A stretch of 64,000 nucleotides of DNA from Streptomyces albogriseolus (lineage in GTDB: Bacteria > Actinomycetota > Actinomycetes > Streptomycetales > Streptomycetaceae), in NCBI GenBank assembly GCA_014650475.1, contig BMVA01000016.1, positions 124,001 through 188,000 of the forward strand, written 5' to 3'. This document shows, piece after piece, positions 57,969 to 64,000 of the stretch; the stretch's first letter is position 1; each line of letters starts with the position of its first letter. The notes beneath the pieces are model-generated. The model was not told the DNA's origin. It searched no databases and worked only from the letters and a program-made list of their open reading frames with translations. The translations under genes and the position numbers were made by a program.

Positions 57969-59489
57969 TCAGGCCGTCGTCGGCACCGGTTCGGGCAGCC
58001 CCACCGGCCATGTGTGCACGGGCTCGCCCTGCTTGGTCAGCTCGCGGTAGCGGCGGGTGGTGGCCGCCAGCGCCTCGTCCCGGCCGAGTCCCGCGTCCAG
58101 CGCCCGGTGGAAGGTCGCGGCCTGCCAGGACGCGCCGTTCACCCGGCGCCGGCAGCGCTCCTCGATCACCCCGAGGTACCGGTCCCGGTCGGCGGGCTCG
58201 ATCCCCCACGCGTCAAGACCGGCCTCGGCGAGCGGCAGCAGTTCCTCCCGTACGAGGGTGACCGCGTCCACCTCGCCCAGGCCGCCGAGGCGGCCGCGCC
58301 GGGGCCAGGTGAAGCGGGCGTCGATGCCGTCCTTGCAGGCGGCGTCGAAGTTGGCGGCGGCGGCCTCGAAGGGCAGCCGGCTCCACACCGGGCGGGCGTC
58401 CTCGGCGAGGGCGCGGACCACGCCGTAGTAGAAGGCCGCGTTCGCGAGCACGTCGGTCACGGTGGGGCCCGCCGGCAGCACGCGGTTCTCCACGCGCAGG
58501 TGGGGCACGCCGTCGGCGATGCCGTAGACGGGTCGGTTCCAGCGGTAGACGGTGCCGTTGTGCAGGACGAGTTCGGCGAGCGAGGGGACGCCGCCGCGGT
58601 CCAGCACCTCGAGCGGGTCCTCCTCGTCGCAGATGGGCAGCAGGGCGGGGAAGTAGCGCAGGTTTTCCTCGAAGAGGTCGAACGCCGAGGTCACCCAGCG
58701 CTCCCCGAACCAGGTGCGCGGCCGCACGCCCTGCGCCTGCAGCTCGGGCGGGCGGGTGTCGGTGGACTGCTGGAACAGCGGGGGCCGGGACTCGCGCCAC
58801 AGCTCGCGCCCGAACAGGAAGGGCGAGTTGGCGCCGACGGCGATCTGCGCGGCGGCGACCACCTGCGCCGCGTTCCACACGTCGGGAAAGCGTTCCGGCG
58901 TGACCTGGAGGTGCAGCTGCACCGAGGTGCAGGCGGCCTCCGGGGCGATCGACTTCGAGGTGCACCTGAGGTGCTCCACGCCGTCGATGTCGAGGGTGAA
59001 GTCCTCACCGCGCGCGGCCACGATCTGATCGTTGAGCAGGGCGTAGCGGTCGACGTCGGAGAGGTTGGAGGAGACGAGGTCGTCGCGGTCGAGCGTCGGC
59101 AGGATGCCGATCATCACGATGCCCGCGTCCACCTCCTGGGCCTTGCGGTCGGCGTAGGAGAGCGAGGTCCGCAGTTCCTCGTCGAGCCGGTCGAAAACAC
59201 GCCCGCCCAGCCGGTGGGGGGCGATGTTCACTTCCAGATTGAACATGGCGAGTTCCGTTTGGAAGTCACGGCTCGCGATGCGTTCGAGGACTTGCGCATT
59301 CAACATTTTCGGCATGCCGTCGGCGCCCGCGAGATTCAGTTCGATCTCCAGCCCCATCAGGTTCTTGGGGCGGTCGAACCGCTTCTCCTCCAGGAGTCGC
59401 TCCAGGCCCGTCAGGCACCTGCCGAGCTTCTCGCGGTAGCGCTGGCGATCGGACAGGTCGAACTGACCTGCCACGACCTTTTCCCCCAT
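57969..59489 (-). CDS. glutamate-cysteine ligase family (GCS2-like) protein
   Basis: 506 residues. The translation matches the large actinobacterial glutamate--cysteine-ligase-like family: LMGLEIELNLAG near 45-56 (substrate and metal glutamates), TELAMFNLEVNIAPH (about 77-91), CTSVQLHLQVTPERF and GTVYRWNRPVYG. Streptomycetes make mycothiol and not glutathione, so the product may be gamma-glutamylcysteine for ergothioneine (EgtA role) or another gamma-glutamyl amide. ATG 59489 has GAGGAGG upstream. Confidence 0.82.
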   Translation of the reverse strand: MGEKVVAGQFDLSDRQRYREKLGRCLTGLERLLEEKRFDRPKNLMGLEIELNLAGADGMPKMLNAQVLERIASRDFQTELAMFNLEVNIAPHRLGGRVFDRLDEELRTSLSYADRKAQEVDAGIVMIGILPTLDRDDLVSSNLSDVDRYALLNDQIVAARGEDFTLDIDGVEHLRCTSKSIAPEAACTSVQLHLQVTPERFPDVWNAAQVVAAAQIAVGANSPFLFGRELWRESRPPLFQQSTDTRPPELQAQGVRPRTWFGERWVTSAFDLFEENLRYFPALLPICDEEDPLEVLDRGGVPSLAELVLHNGTVYRWNRPVYGIADGVPHLRVENRVLPAGPTVTDVLANAAFYYGVVRALAEDARPVWSRLPFEAAAANFDAACKDGIDARFTWPRRGRLGGLGEVDAVTLVREELLPLAEAGLDAWGIEPADRDRYLGVIEERCRRRVNGASWQAATFHRALDAGLGRDEALAATTRRYRELTKQGEPVHTWPVGLPEPVPTTA

Positions 59490-60054
59490 CGAAGCGTCCC
59501 TCCTCGGATGGCGTACCGAAGATCGGCCGCCGGGGTCCCGGTCCACAAGCAAGGATGCCCCGCGGATGCGATCGATAACGCCCCGGATCCATGTGGCGCG
59601 CGCTACTCTGGTCGAGGTGTCCAGTGGCACATTCACGGGGCAATACGCGGGAACGCGTATCACGGCACGGTTGCGAACTCGTGAAAAACGCCGACCGGAA
59701 TGGGCCGACCGCTCGGCGGTCATTGCCCGAGGTCAGTGCGGTGAACCCTTTGGGAAATCGGCATCTTTTTCGCATATCGCCGACCTGAAATATCCTTGCC
59801 GGAACTGCCGGAGAGAGCTAGACGAAACATAGTCTCAACCCGTGTCGTATAAACTTCGTGCACAAGGCAGAACCAGGTTGGCGCCCACGGTCGAGTGATC
59901 CAGCCGTGAGACGGTGTGCGGCTCTCCTCACCCCCGTCTCCCGCCCAGACCCTCCGGGCCCCCGCCTCTCTGACCTTCGCGAGCTGACAGCGCCGTCCGC
60001 ACCGCCACGCCCCGCCCTCGCGCCACTGTGCCTTCGAATGAGAGGCGACCCACC
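59490..60054. other. 565-bp divergent intergenic region, AT-richer core
   Basis: No convincing gene. Roughly 59560-59860 is noticeably lower in GC than its surroundings, with runs such as CATCTTTTTCGCATATCG and a GCCGG-N4-GCCGG repeat near 59800-59815. A plus-strand frame at 59566-59832 lacks the G/C-ending codon bias and was not accepted. The region must hold promoters for the divergent GCS2-like and 194-residue genes and may encode a small RNA. Confidence 0.5.
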
Positions 60055-60639
60055 ATGCCGCTGCACGTACCCCCGGCTCCCGCGCCCGCACTGCGTTCCG
60101 TCCTGACCGCGCTCTCGTCGCCGACCGCCGTGCGCGACGCCCGAACTCCCTCCCTGCTCCGCGCCCAGGGGCCCGCCTCACCCGAACTCCCGCTGCCCGT
60201 GCACGTCCTCGACCGGGTCACCGCCGACGGCGAGACCTCGACGACGCTCGCCGGGTGGCGCTTCCTGATCCGCACCGGCGACCGCGCGGTGGCCGCCGCC
60301 GACACCGTGCTCACCGCCGACGGATGGACCTTCTCCCGCTTCTTCGAGGGCCCGTACATCACTGCCACCGAACTGGCCCTGCGCCAGGCGGAGACCATGA
60401 CGCAGCCGTACCAGCCCCGCCTGCTGTCGGTGCCCGGCCTGTACATGCTGGCGCTCTGGCTGCACGGCGACACCGAGGCGGACGGCGCCGCCGGCGTCCC
60501 GGCCGCCACCGATCTGCTGGTGCCGCTCGCACCGGCCCCGCCCGGCATCGCGGCCCACCGGCCGCACCGGGTCACCGATCTGCTCCCGGTGCTCACCCAC
60601 CGCGTGACGCCCACCCGGCTGCTCGGCTCACCCGCCTGA
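60055..60639 (+). CDS. uncharacterised 194-residue protein
   Basis: Not recognised. A Pro/Ala-rich N-terminus (about 50 residues) is followed by an alpha/beta-looking domain with VLDRVTADGETSTTLAGWRF and FFEGPYITATELALRQAE, ending in a Leu/Pro-rich segment. No signal peptide, membrane helix or known motif. GAGAGG about 9 nt before the ATG. Followed by a strong terminator, so a single-gene unit. Confidence 0.75.
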   Translation: MPLHVPPAPAPALRSVLTALSSPTAVRDARTPSLLRAQGPASPELPLPVHVLDRVTADGETSTTLAGWRFLIRTGDRAVAAADTVLTADGWTFSRFFEGPYITATELALRQAETMTQPYQPRLLSVPGLYMLALWLHGDTEADGAAGVPAATDLLVPLAPAPPGIAAHRPHRVTDLLPVLTHRVTPTRLLGSPA

Positions 60640-60651
60640 CCCGCCCGCTCC

Positions 60652-60687
60652 CGCACCCCGTCGCCCCCACCCGGGCGGCGGGGTGCG
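60652..60687 (+). terminator. 15-bp hairpin terminator
   Basis: CGCACCCCGTCGCCC (60652-60666) with GGGCGGCGGGGTGCG (60673-60687), one G-T pair, 6-nt loop, 13 nt after the stop. The remaining intergenic stretch to 60968 (about 280 nt) holds no gene I can support, only the presumed promoter of the DUF5999 gene. Confidence 0.85.
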
Positions 60688-60968
60688 CGCGTCGGGTGAC
60701 ACTGCGTACGCATGTGCGGACCAGTCCCGTCCGGCCATTGCGAACCACCCGAAAGGACAGTGCAGTTGGGATGAACCGTCCGCGCGGGTGACGCGTCATG
60801 AACCTGTGAGGGGCGGTGCCGCGAAATGCCTGCGGATCCTCGTCCGTGGGGCAACACTGGATCCCGACCGACTCATCACCACGGGGGGCGGCCATGAACG
60901 ACGATTCACGCCGCGCAACTGACACGACAGCCCACACACAGGTCATCACGGAGCGAGAGAACCCACCC

Positions 60969-61169
60969 ATGTGCCAGCACCAGCCACCGTGCCCCTCAGC
61001 CGACTCCGCCGACCGGGAATCCGCCCGTCTCGTGGCGCACCACCCGGAGCAGGGCTGGAGCCTGCTGTGCAACGGTGTGGTCCTCTTCGAGGACACCGGT
61101 GAACTCCTGCCCGACGGCAGGGTCATCGCCCCGCAGCGGTCCCGGGACGTCACGCTGACGTCCGCCTGA
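60969..61169 (+). CDS. DUF5999 family small protein
   Basis: 66 residues beginning MCQHQPPCPSADSADRESAR, with GWSLLCNGVVLFEDTGELLP in the middle. Three cysteines and the CQH pair could bind metal. The family is small, conserved across Streptomyces and uncharacterised. An in-frame ATG at 60894 with a G-rich ribosome binding site would add 25 residues, but family members start at MCQHQP. Confidence 0.85.
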   Translation: MCQHQPPCPSADSADRESARLVAHHPEQGWSLLCNGVVLFEDTGELLPDGRVIAPQRSRDVTLTSA

Positions 61170-61176
61170 GCACGGC

Positions 61177-61200
61177 CGGGCGGGACGGGGACCGCCCGGG
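61177..61200 (+). terminator. hairpin after DUF5999 gene
   Basis: CCGGGCGG (61177-61184) and CCGCCCGG (61193-61200) with an 8-nt loop, 7 nt after the stop. Confidence 0.65.
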
Positions 61201-61354
61201 GATCACAGGGGCCGGACCGCGGGACGACGCCTCCGCGACCCGGCCCCGAAGCGTGTGCACGGCTCCTCACCCACCGTGTCCCGGCGGAAGGGCACGGTGA
61301 CGGCCGCCGCGCAGGACCCGCGGTGTGACCTGTGCCGCCTTTCCCCACGCGCCC

Positions 61355-61378
61355 GTCTTCCGGAAGACTTCTGGAAGT
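61355..61378 (+). promoter_or_regulatory. two overlapping palindromes upstream of lacI-type gene
   Basis: GTCTTCCGGAAGAC (61355-61368) is a perfect 14-bp palindrome; ACTTCTGGAAGT (61367-61378) is a second with 5-bp arms. LacI-family operators in Streptomyces are palindromes with CG or TG centres, so autoregulation of the gene at 61410 is likely. Confidence 0.65.
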
Positions 61379-61409
61379 TTCGCGGGTTCCCGTCTCGGAG
61401 GAGGGGCAA

Positions 61410-62438
61410 GTGGCAGCACAGGAGACCGACGCCGGGAGCAGGATCACGATCACCGAGATCGCCCGGCAGGCCGGGGTCTCCGTGCCGACCGTCTCCCGCG
61501 TGGTCAACGGCCGCTCCGACGTCTCCCCGCAGACCCGCGCCCGGGTCGAGGACCTGCTGCGCCGTCACGGCTACCGCCGGCGCCCCGCCTCCTCCCCCTC
61601 CCGCGCAGCGCTGCTCGACCTGGTCTTCAACGACCTCGACAGCCCCTGGACCGTGGAGATCATCCGCGGGGTCGAGGAGGAGGCGCACACCGCCGGCGTG
61701 GGCACCGTGGTGTCGGCGGTCCACGGGCGTTCCGGCGACGCGCGCGAGTGGATCCGCACCCTGCGGGCGCGCGCCTCGGACGGCGTCATCCTCGTCACCT
61801 CCGCCCTGGAGTCCTCCCTCCACGAGGAACTGCGCATCCTGGGCGTCCCGGTGGTGGTCGTGGACCCGGGCGGCTCACCCGGCCTGGACGTCCCCACCAT
61901 CGGCGCCGCCAACTGGTCCGGCGGCCTCGCGGCCACCCAGCATCTGCTGTCCCTCGGGCACCGCAGGATCGGCCTGATCGCCGGCCCGCCGCGGCTGCTC
62001 TGCTCCCGTGCCCGTCTCGACGGCTACCGGGCCGCGCTGGAGGGAGCGGGCGTCACTCCCGACGACACGCTCGTGGTGCCCGGCGACTTCCGCCCCGAGT
62101 CCGGCCACGCGGGCTGCCACGCCCTTCTGGATCTGCCGGAGCCGCCCACCGCGGTCTTCGCCGCCGGCGACCAGATGGCGCTCGGGGCGGTCGAGGCGCT
62201 GCGCGGCCGGGGACTGCGGGTGCCGCAGGACATGAGCGTCGTCGGCTTCGACGACCTCCCGGAGGTGCGCTGGTCGGCCCCGCCGCTCACCACGGTCCGC
62301 CAGCCGCTCGCCGACATGGGCGCCCTCGCCGTCCGTACGGTGCTCCGCCTCACCCGCGGCGAGCAGCCGGACTCGCCCCGCGTGGAGCTCGGCACCGACC
62401 TGGTGGTGCGGGCGAGCACGGCACCGCCCGCGTCGTAG
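61410..62438 (+). CDS. LacI-family transcriptional regulator
   Basis: 342 residues from a GTG with GGAGGAGGGG upstream. HTH with hinge at about 11-60 (ITEIARQAGVSVPTVSRVVN) and a periplasmic-binding-like sugar domain (about 68-335, with GHRRIGLIAGPP and VVGFDDLPEVRW). The sugar target genes are not next to it. Two palindromes 31-55 nt upstream. Confidence 0.93.
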   Translation: MAAQETDAGSRITITEIARQAGVSVPTVSRVVNGRSDVSPQTRARVEDLLRRHGYRRRPASSPSRAALLDLVFNDLDSPWTVEIIRGVEEEAHTAGVGTVVSAVHGRSGDAREWIRTLRARASDGVILVTSALESSLHEELRILGVPVVVVDPGGSPGLDVPTIGAANWSGGLAATQHLLSLGHRRIGLIAGPPRLLCSRARLDGYRAALEGAGVTPDDTLVVPGDFRPESGHAGCHALLDLPEPPTAVFAAGDQMALGAVEALRGRGLRVPQDMSVVGFDDLPEVRWSAPPLTTVRQPLADMGALAVRTVLRLTRGEQPDSPRVELGTDLVVRASTAPPAS

Positions 62439-62467
62439 CCGGTACGCCCGCGGCGGCCGCGGCACCC

Positions 62468-62473
62468 TATCGT
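62468..62473 (+). promoter_or_regulatory. -10 element of the leaderless HTH-TOBE gene
   Basis: TATCGT, 7 nt before the ATG at 62481; no ribosome binding site. Confidence 0.55.
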
Positions 62474-62480
62474 GACCGGC

Positions 62481-62876
62481 ATGCAGTCCTACACGATCGG
62501 CCAGGCAGCGCGGCTGCTCGGCGTCAGCCCGGACACCGCACGCCGCTGGGCGGACGCGGGACGCCTCACCACCCGCCGCGACGACGCCGGGCGCAGGGTG
62601 GTCGACGGCCGTGACCTGGCGGCGTTCTCCGTAGAGCTGGCCAAGTCGGCCACGACCGAGGAGGACACCCCGTACACCTCCGCCCGCAACGCGTTCCCCG
62701 GCATCGTCACGGCGATCAAGCTCGGTGACGTCGCCGCCCAGGTGGAGATCCAGGCGGGCCCCCACCGCCTGGTCTCCCTGCTCACGCGGGAGGCGGTCGA
62801 GGAACTGGGCCTGGAGGTCGGTGTGGAGGCCACGGCACGGGTGAAGTCGACGAACGTCCATATCGACCGCACCTGA
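62481..62876 (+). CDS. MerR-like HTH plus TOBE (molybdate-binding) regulator
   Basis: 131 residues. An excisionase/MerR-type HTH at about 4-50 (YTIGQAARLLGVSPDTARRW) is joined to a single TOBE/Mop domain at about 68-130 (ARNAFPGIVTAIKLGDVAAQ, RLVSLLTREAVEELGLEVG). TOBE domains bind molybdate or tungstate, and modA and modB follow directly, so this is a compact ModE substitute. The 155-bp gap to modA contains a 9-bp inverted repeat, its probable target. Confidence 0.9.
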   Translation: MQSYTIGQAARLLGVSPDTARRWADAGRLTTRRDDAGRRVVDGRDLAAFSVELAKSATTEEDTPYTSARNAFPGIVTAIKLGDVAAQVEIQAGPHRLVSLLTREAVEELGLEVGVEATARVKSTNVHIDRT

Positions 62877-62893
62877 GCATCCTGCTCAGGCAC

Positions 62894-62965
62894 GCATCTG
62901 CGAACCCCACACGCCGAACGACCTCGCTCATACGGACGCACAGGTGCCATAGACCTCGCAGATGC
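62894..62965 (+). promoter_or_regulatory. long-spaced inverted repeat upstream of modA
   Basis: GCATCTGCG (62894-62902) and CGCAGATGC (62957-62965) are perfect complements 54 bp apart. They could be paired operators for the HTH-TOBE protein with DNA looping, or a leader stem. The right copy ends 66 nt before the modA ATG. Confidence 0.5.
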
Positions 62966-63031
62966 GCCATGATGAGGAGGCGCGGGGCCGGCGCCCCGCC
63001 GACGCCCGCCGCCGTCAGGGAGTGCCTGCGC

Positions 63032-63820
63032 ATGATCCGTTCCGCCCGCCGCGCCGCCGGCCCGGCCGCCCTCGCACTCCTGACCGCCCTCGGGCTCACC
63101 GCCTGTTCCCCGTCATCCTCGCCGGCGAGCGGCGACGGCGGTCCGAGCGGCACCGTGACCGTCTTCGCCGCCGCCTCGCTGGAGGAGAGCTTCACGGCGC
63201 TGGGCGAACGCTTCGAGAAGGAACACCCCGGCACCGAGGTGACCTTCAACTTCAACGGCAGCGACTCCCTGGCCGCCGGCATCGTGGGCGGCGCCCCCGC
63301 GGACGTCTTCGCCGCCGCCAGCCCCGCCACCATGAAGCGCGTGACGGACGAGAAGCTCACGGCGGGCGACCCGGTCACCTTCGCGCGCAACCGCCTGGCC
63401 ATCGCCACCGCCCCCGGCAACCCGCACGGCGTCGGCTCCCTGAGGGACCTGGCCGCGGCCGGCCTGAAAGTCGTGCTCTGCGACGAGACGGTGCCGTGCG
63501 GAGCCGCTGCCCGAAAGGCCCTCACGGCGGCCGGGGTCGAGGTGACGCCCGCCTCCTACGAGCAGGACGTGAAGAGCGCCCTGACCAAGGTGCGGCTCGA
63601 CGAGGCGGACGCCGCCGTCGTGTACCGCACGGATGTGAGGGCGGCCGGTGACAAGGTGGACGGCGTGGACTTCCCGGAGGCCGCCCAGGCCGTCAACGAC
63701 TACCCGATCGCCCTGCTCGAGCACGCCCCCAACGCCTCGGCCGCGCGGGCCTTCGTCGCGCTCGTGACGTCACCGGAGGGGCAGAAGGTGCTCGGGAAGG
63801 CCGGGTTCCTCGCGCCGTGA
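63032..63820 (+). CDS. modA: molybdate-binding lipoprotein ModA
   Basis: 262 residues. Signal peptide with lipobox LTAC (Cys25), then the ModA fold: VTVFAAASLEESFTALGERF (about 45-64), FNGSDSLAAGIVGGAPADVFA, and the C-terminal VNDYPIALLEHAPN with the oxyanion-contacting Tyr. Delivers molybdate or tungstate to the ModB permease. ATG 63032 has GGGAG 9 nt upstream; an ATG at 62969 would give an implausible N-terminus. Stop overlaps the modB GTG. Confidence 0.95.
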   Translation: MIRSARRAAGPAALALLTALGLTACSPSSSPASGDGGPSGTVTVFAAASLEESFTALGERFEKEHPGTEVTFNFNGSDSLAAGIVGGAPADVFAAASPATMKRVTDEKLTAGDPVTFARNRLAIATAPGNPHGVGSLRDLAAAGLKVVLCDETVPCGAAARKALTAAGVEVTPASYEQDVKSALTKVRLDEADAAVVYRTDVRAAGDKVDGVDFPEAAQAVNDYPIALLEHAPNASAARAFVALVTSPEGQKVLGKAGFLAP

Positions 63821-64000
63821 CCACCACCGCCCCGGACACCCCCCGCAAAGCCCGCCGCCCCCGCGCCCCCGGCCGCGGTGTCCCGCTCGCCCTCCTCGCG
63901 CCCGCCCTCGTCGGCCTGGCGTTCCTCCTGGTGCCCCTCCTGGCCCTCGTCGTCCGGGCGCCCTGGCGCGACCTGCCCGAGCAGCTGACCAGCCCGGCCG
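63817..64000 (+). CDS. modB: molybdate ABC permease ModB (C-terminus outside window)
   Basis: First 61 codons only. GTG 63817 overlaps the modA stop (GTGA). The translation has a basic Pro/Arg-rich N-terminus and the first membrane helix (LALLAPALVGLAFLLVPLLA) followed by WRDLPEQL, as in ModB proteins. Cut by the right edge. Confidence 0.88.
   Translation, partial: MTTTAPDTPRKARRPRAPGRGVPLALLAPALVGLAFLLVPLLALVVRAPWRDLPEQLTSPA

Noticed and set aside
59566-59832. 88-codon plus-strand frame ending in CRNCRRELDE
   Set aside because: Third codon positions are not G/C-biased, no ribosome binding site, and no recognised domain.
60683-60922. 79-codon frame between the terminator and the DUF5999 gene
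   Set aside because: Poor codon bias, no ribosome binding site, overlaps the presumed promoter region.
1-64000. Mobile elements, CRISPR, prophage, tRNA or rRNA genes
   Set aside because: No transposase, integrase, att-like tRNA end, phage structural gene, spaced repeats or RNA gene pattern was seen on either strand.

Overview
The window is chromosomal DNA of a Streptomyces-type actinomycete. GC content is very high, third codon positions are nearly always G or C, GTG starts are common, and exactly one in-frame TTA codon was found. There is no rRNA, tRNA, CRISPR array, insertion sequence or prophage, and no large biosynthetic cluster. It reads as ordinary core and conserved-accessory chromosome made of many short operons and divergent regulator/target pairs.

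Left part (1-20.7 kb): ECF sigma factor (cut by the window edge), alpha/beta hydrolase, Tat-exported PhoD-type phosphatase, ACT-GNAT protein, trans-sulfuration PLP enzyme divergent from an Lrp regulator, DUF885 protein, SDR, Imm21-like protein, rhodanese divergent from a second Lrp regulator, the SbcCD nuclease operon, a YigZ protein, a SixA phosphatase coupled to a degenerate cysteinyl-tRNA-synthetase-like protein, a CoA-binding protein, a PobA-like hydroxylase, a YbaK deacylase, an XRE-cupin regulator and a hexapeptide acyltransferase.

Middle (20.7-38.6 kb): gamma carbonic anhydrase, DedA protein, a cNMP-binding protein, an anchored QQP-repeat protein, MFS transporter, a spermidine-synthase-like methyltransferase, a divergent EF-Tu (tuf3 type) preceded by a candidate leader peptide and hairpin, AlkD, a TVP38/VTT protein, thiolase with divergent HxlR regulator, UppP, a 59-residue protein carrying the TTA codon, SDR, an Lnt-like N-acyltransferase, and an oxidoreductase/monooxygenase pair divergent from a TetR regulator over two clear operators.

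Right part (38.6-64 kb): VOC and DinB proteins, a Pro-rich lipoprotein, uracil-DNA glycosylase, an orphan peptide-binding lipoprotein, two coupled SDR/FabG genes, an excalibur protein, a HipA-like kinase coupled to DUF3037, a Rieske lipoprotein, a flavin/F420-type oxidoreductase, LysR/EamA, MocR/PNPOx-like, two more EamA exporters with a candidate leader peptide between them, a Clp-N protein with PadR, PhzF, CPBP protease, a GCS2 ligase, DUF5999, LacI, and the start of a molybdate uptake locus (HTH-TOBE regulator, modA, modB).

Three themes cut across genes. (1) Many genes have a TANNNT-like -10 hexamer only 6-8 nt before the start codon and no Shine-Dalgarno, so they are probably leaderless. 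(2) A perfect 20-bp sequence occurs seven times, all between genes, mostly between convergent genes. (3) Several intergenic regions hold sharp inverted repeats that can be assigned to the neighbouring regulator. Gene functions are family assignments made by reading the translations; no database search was run.
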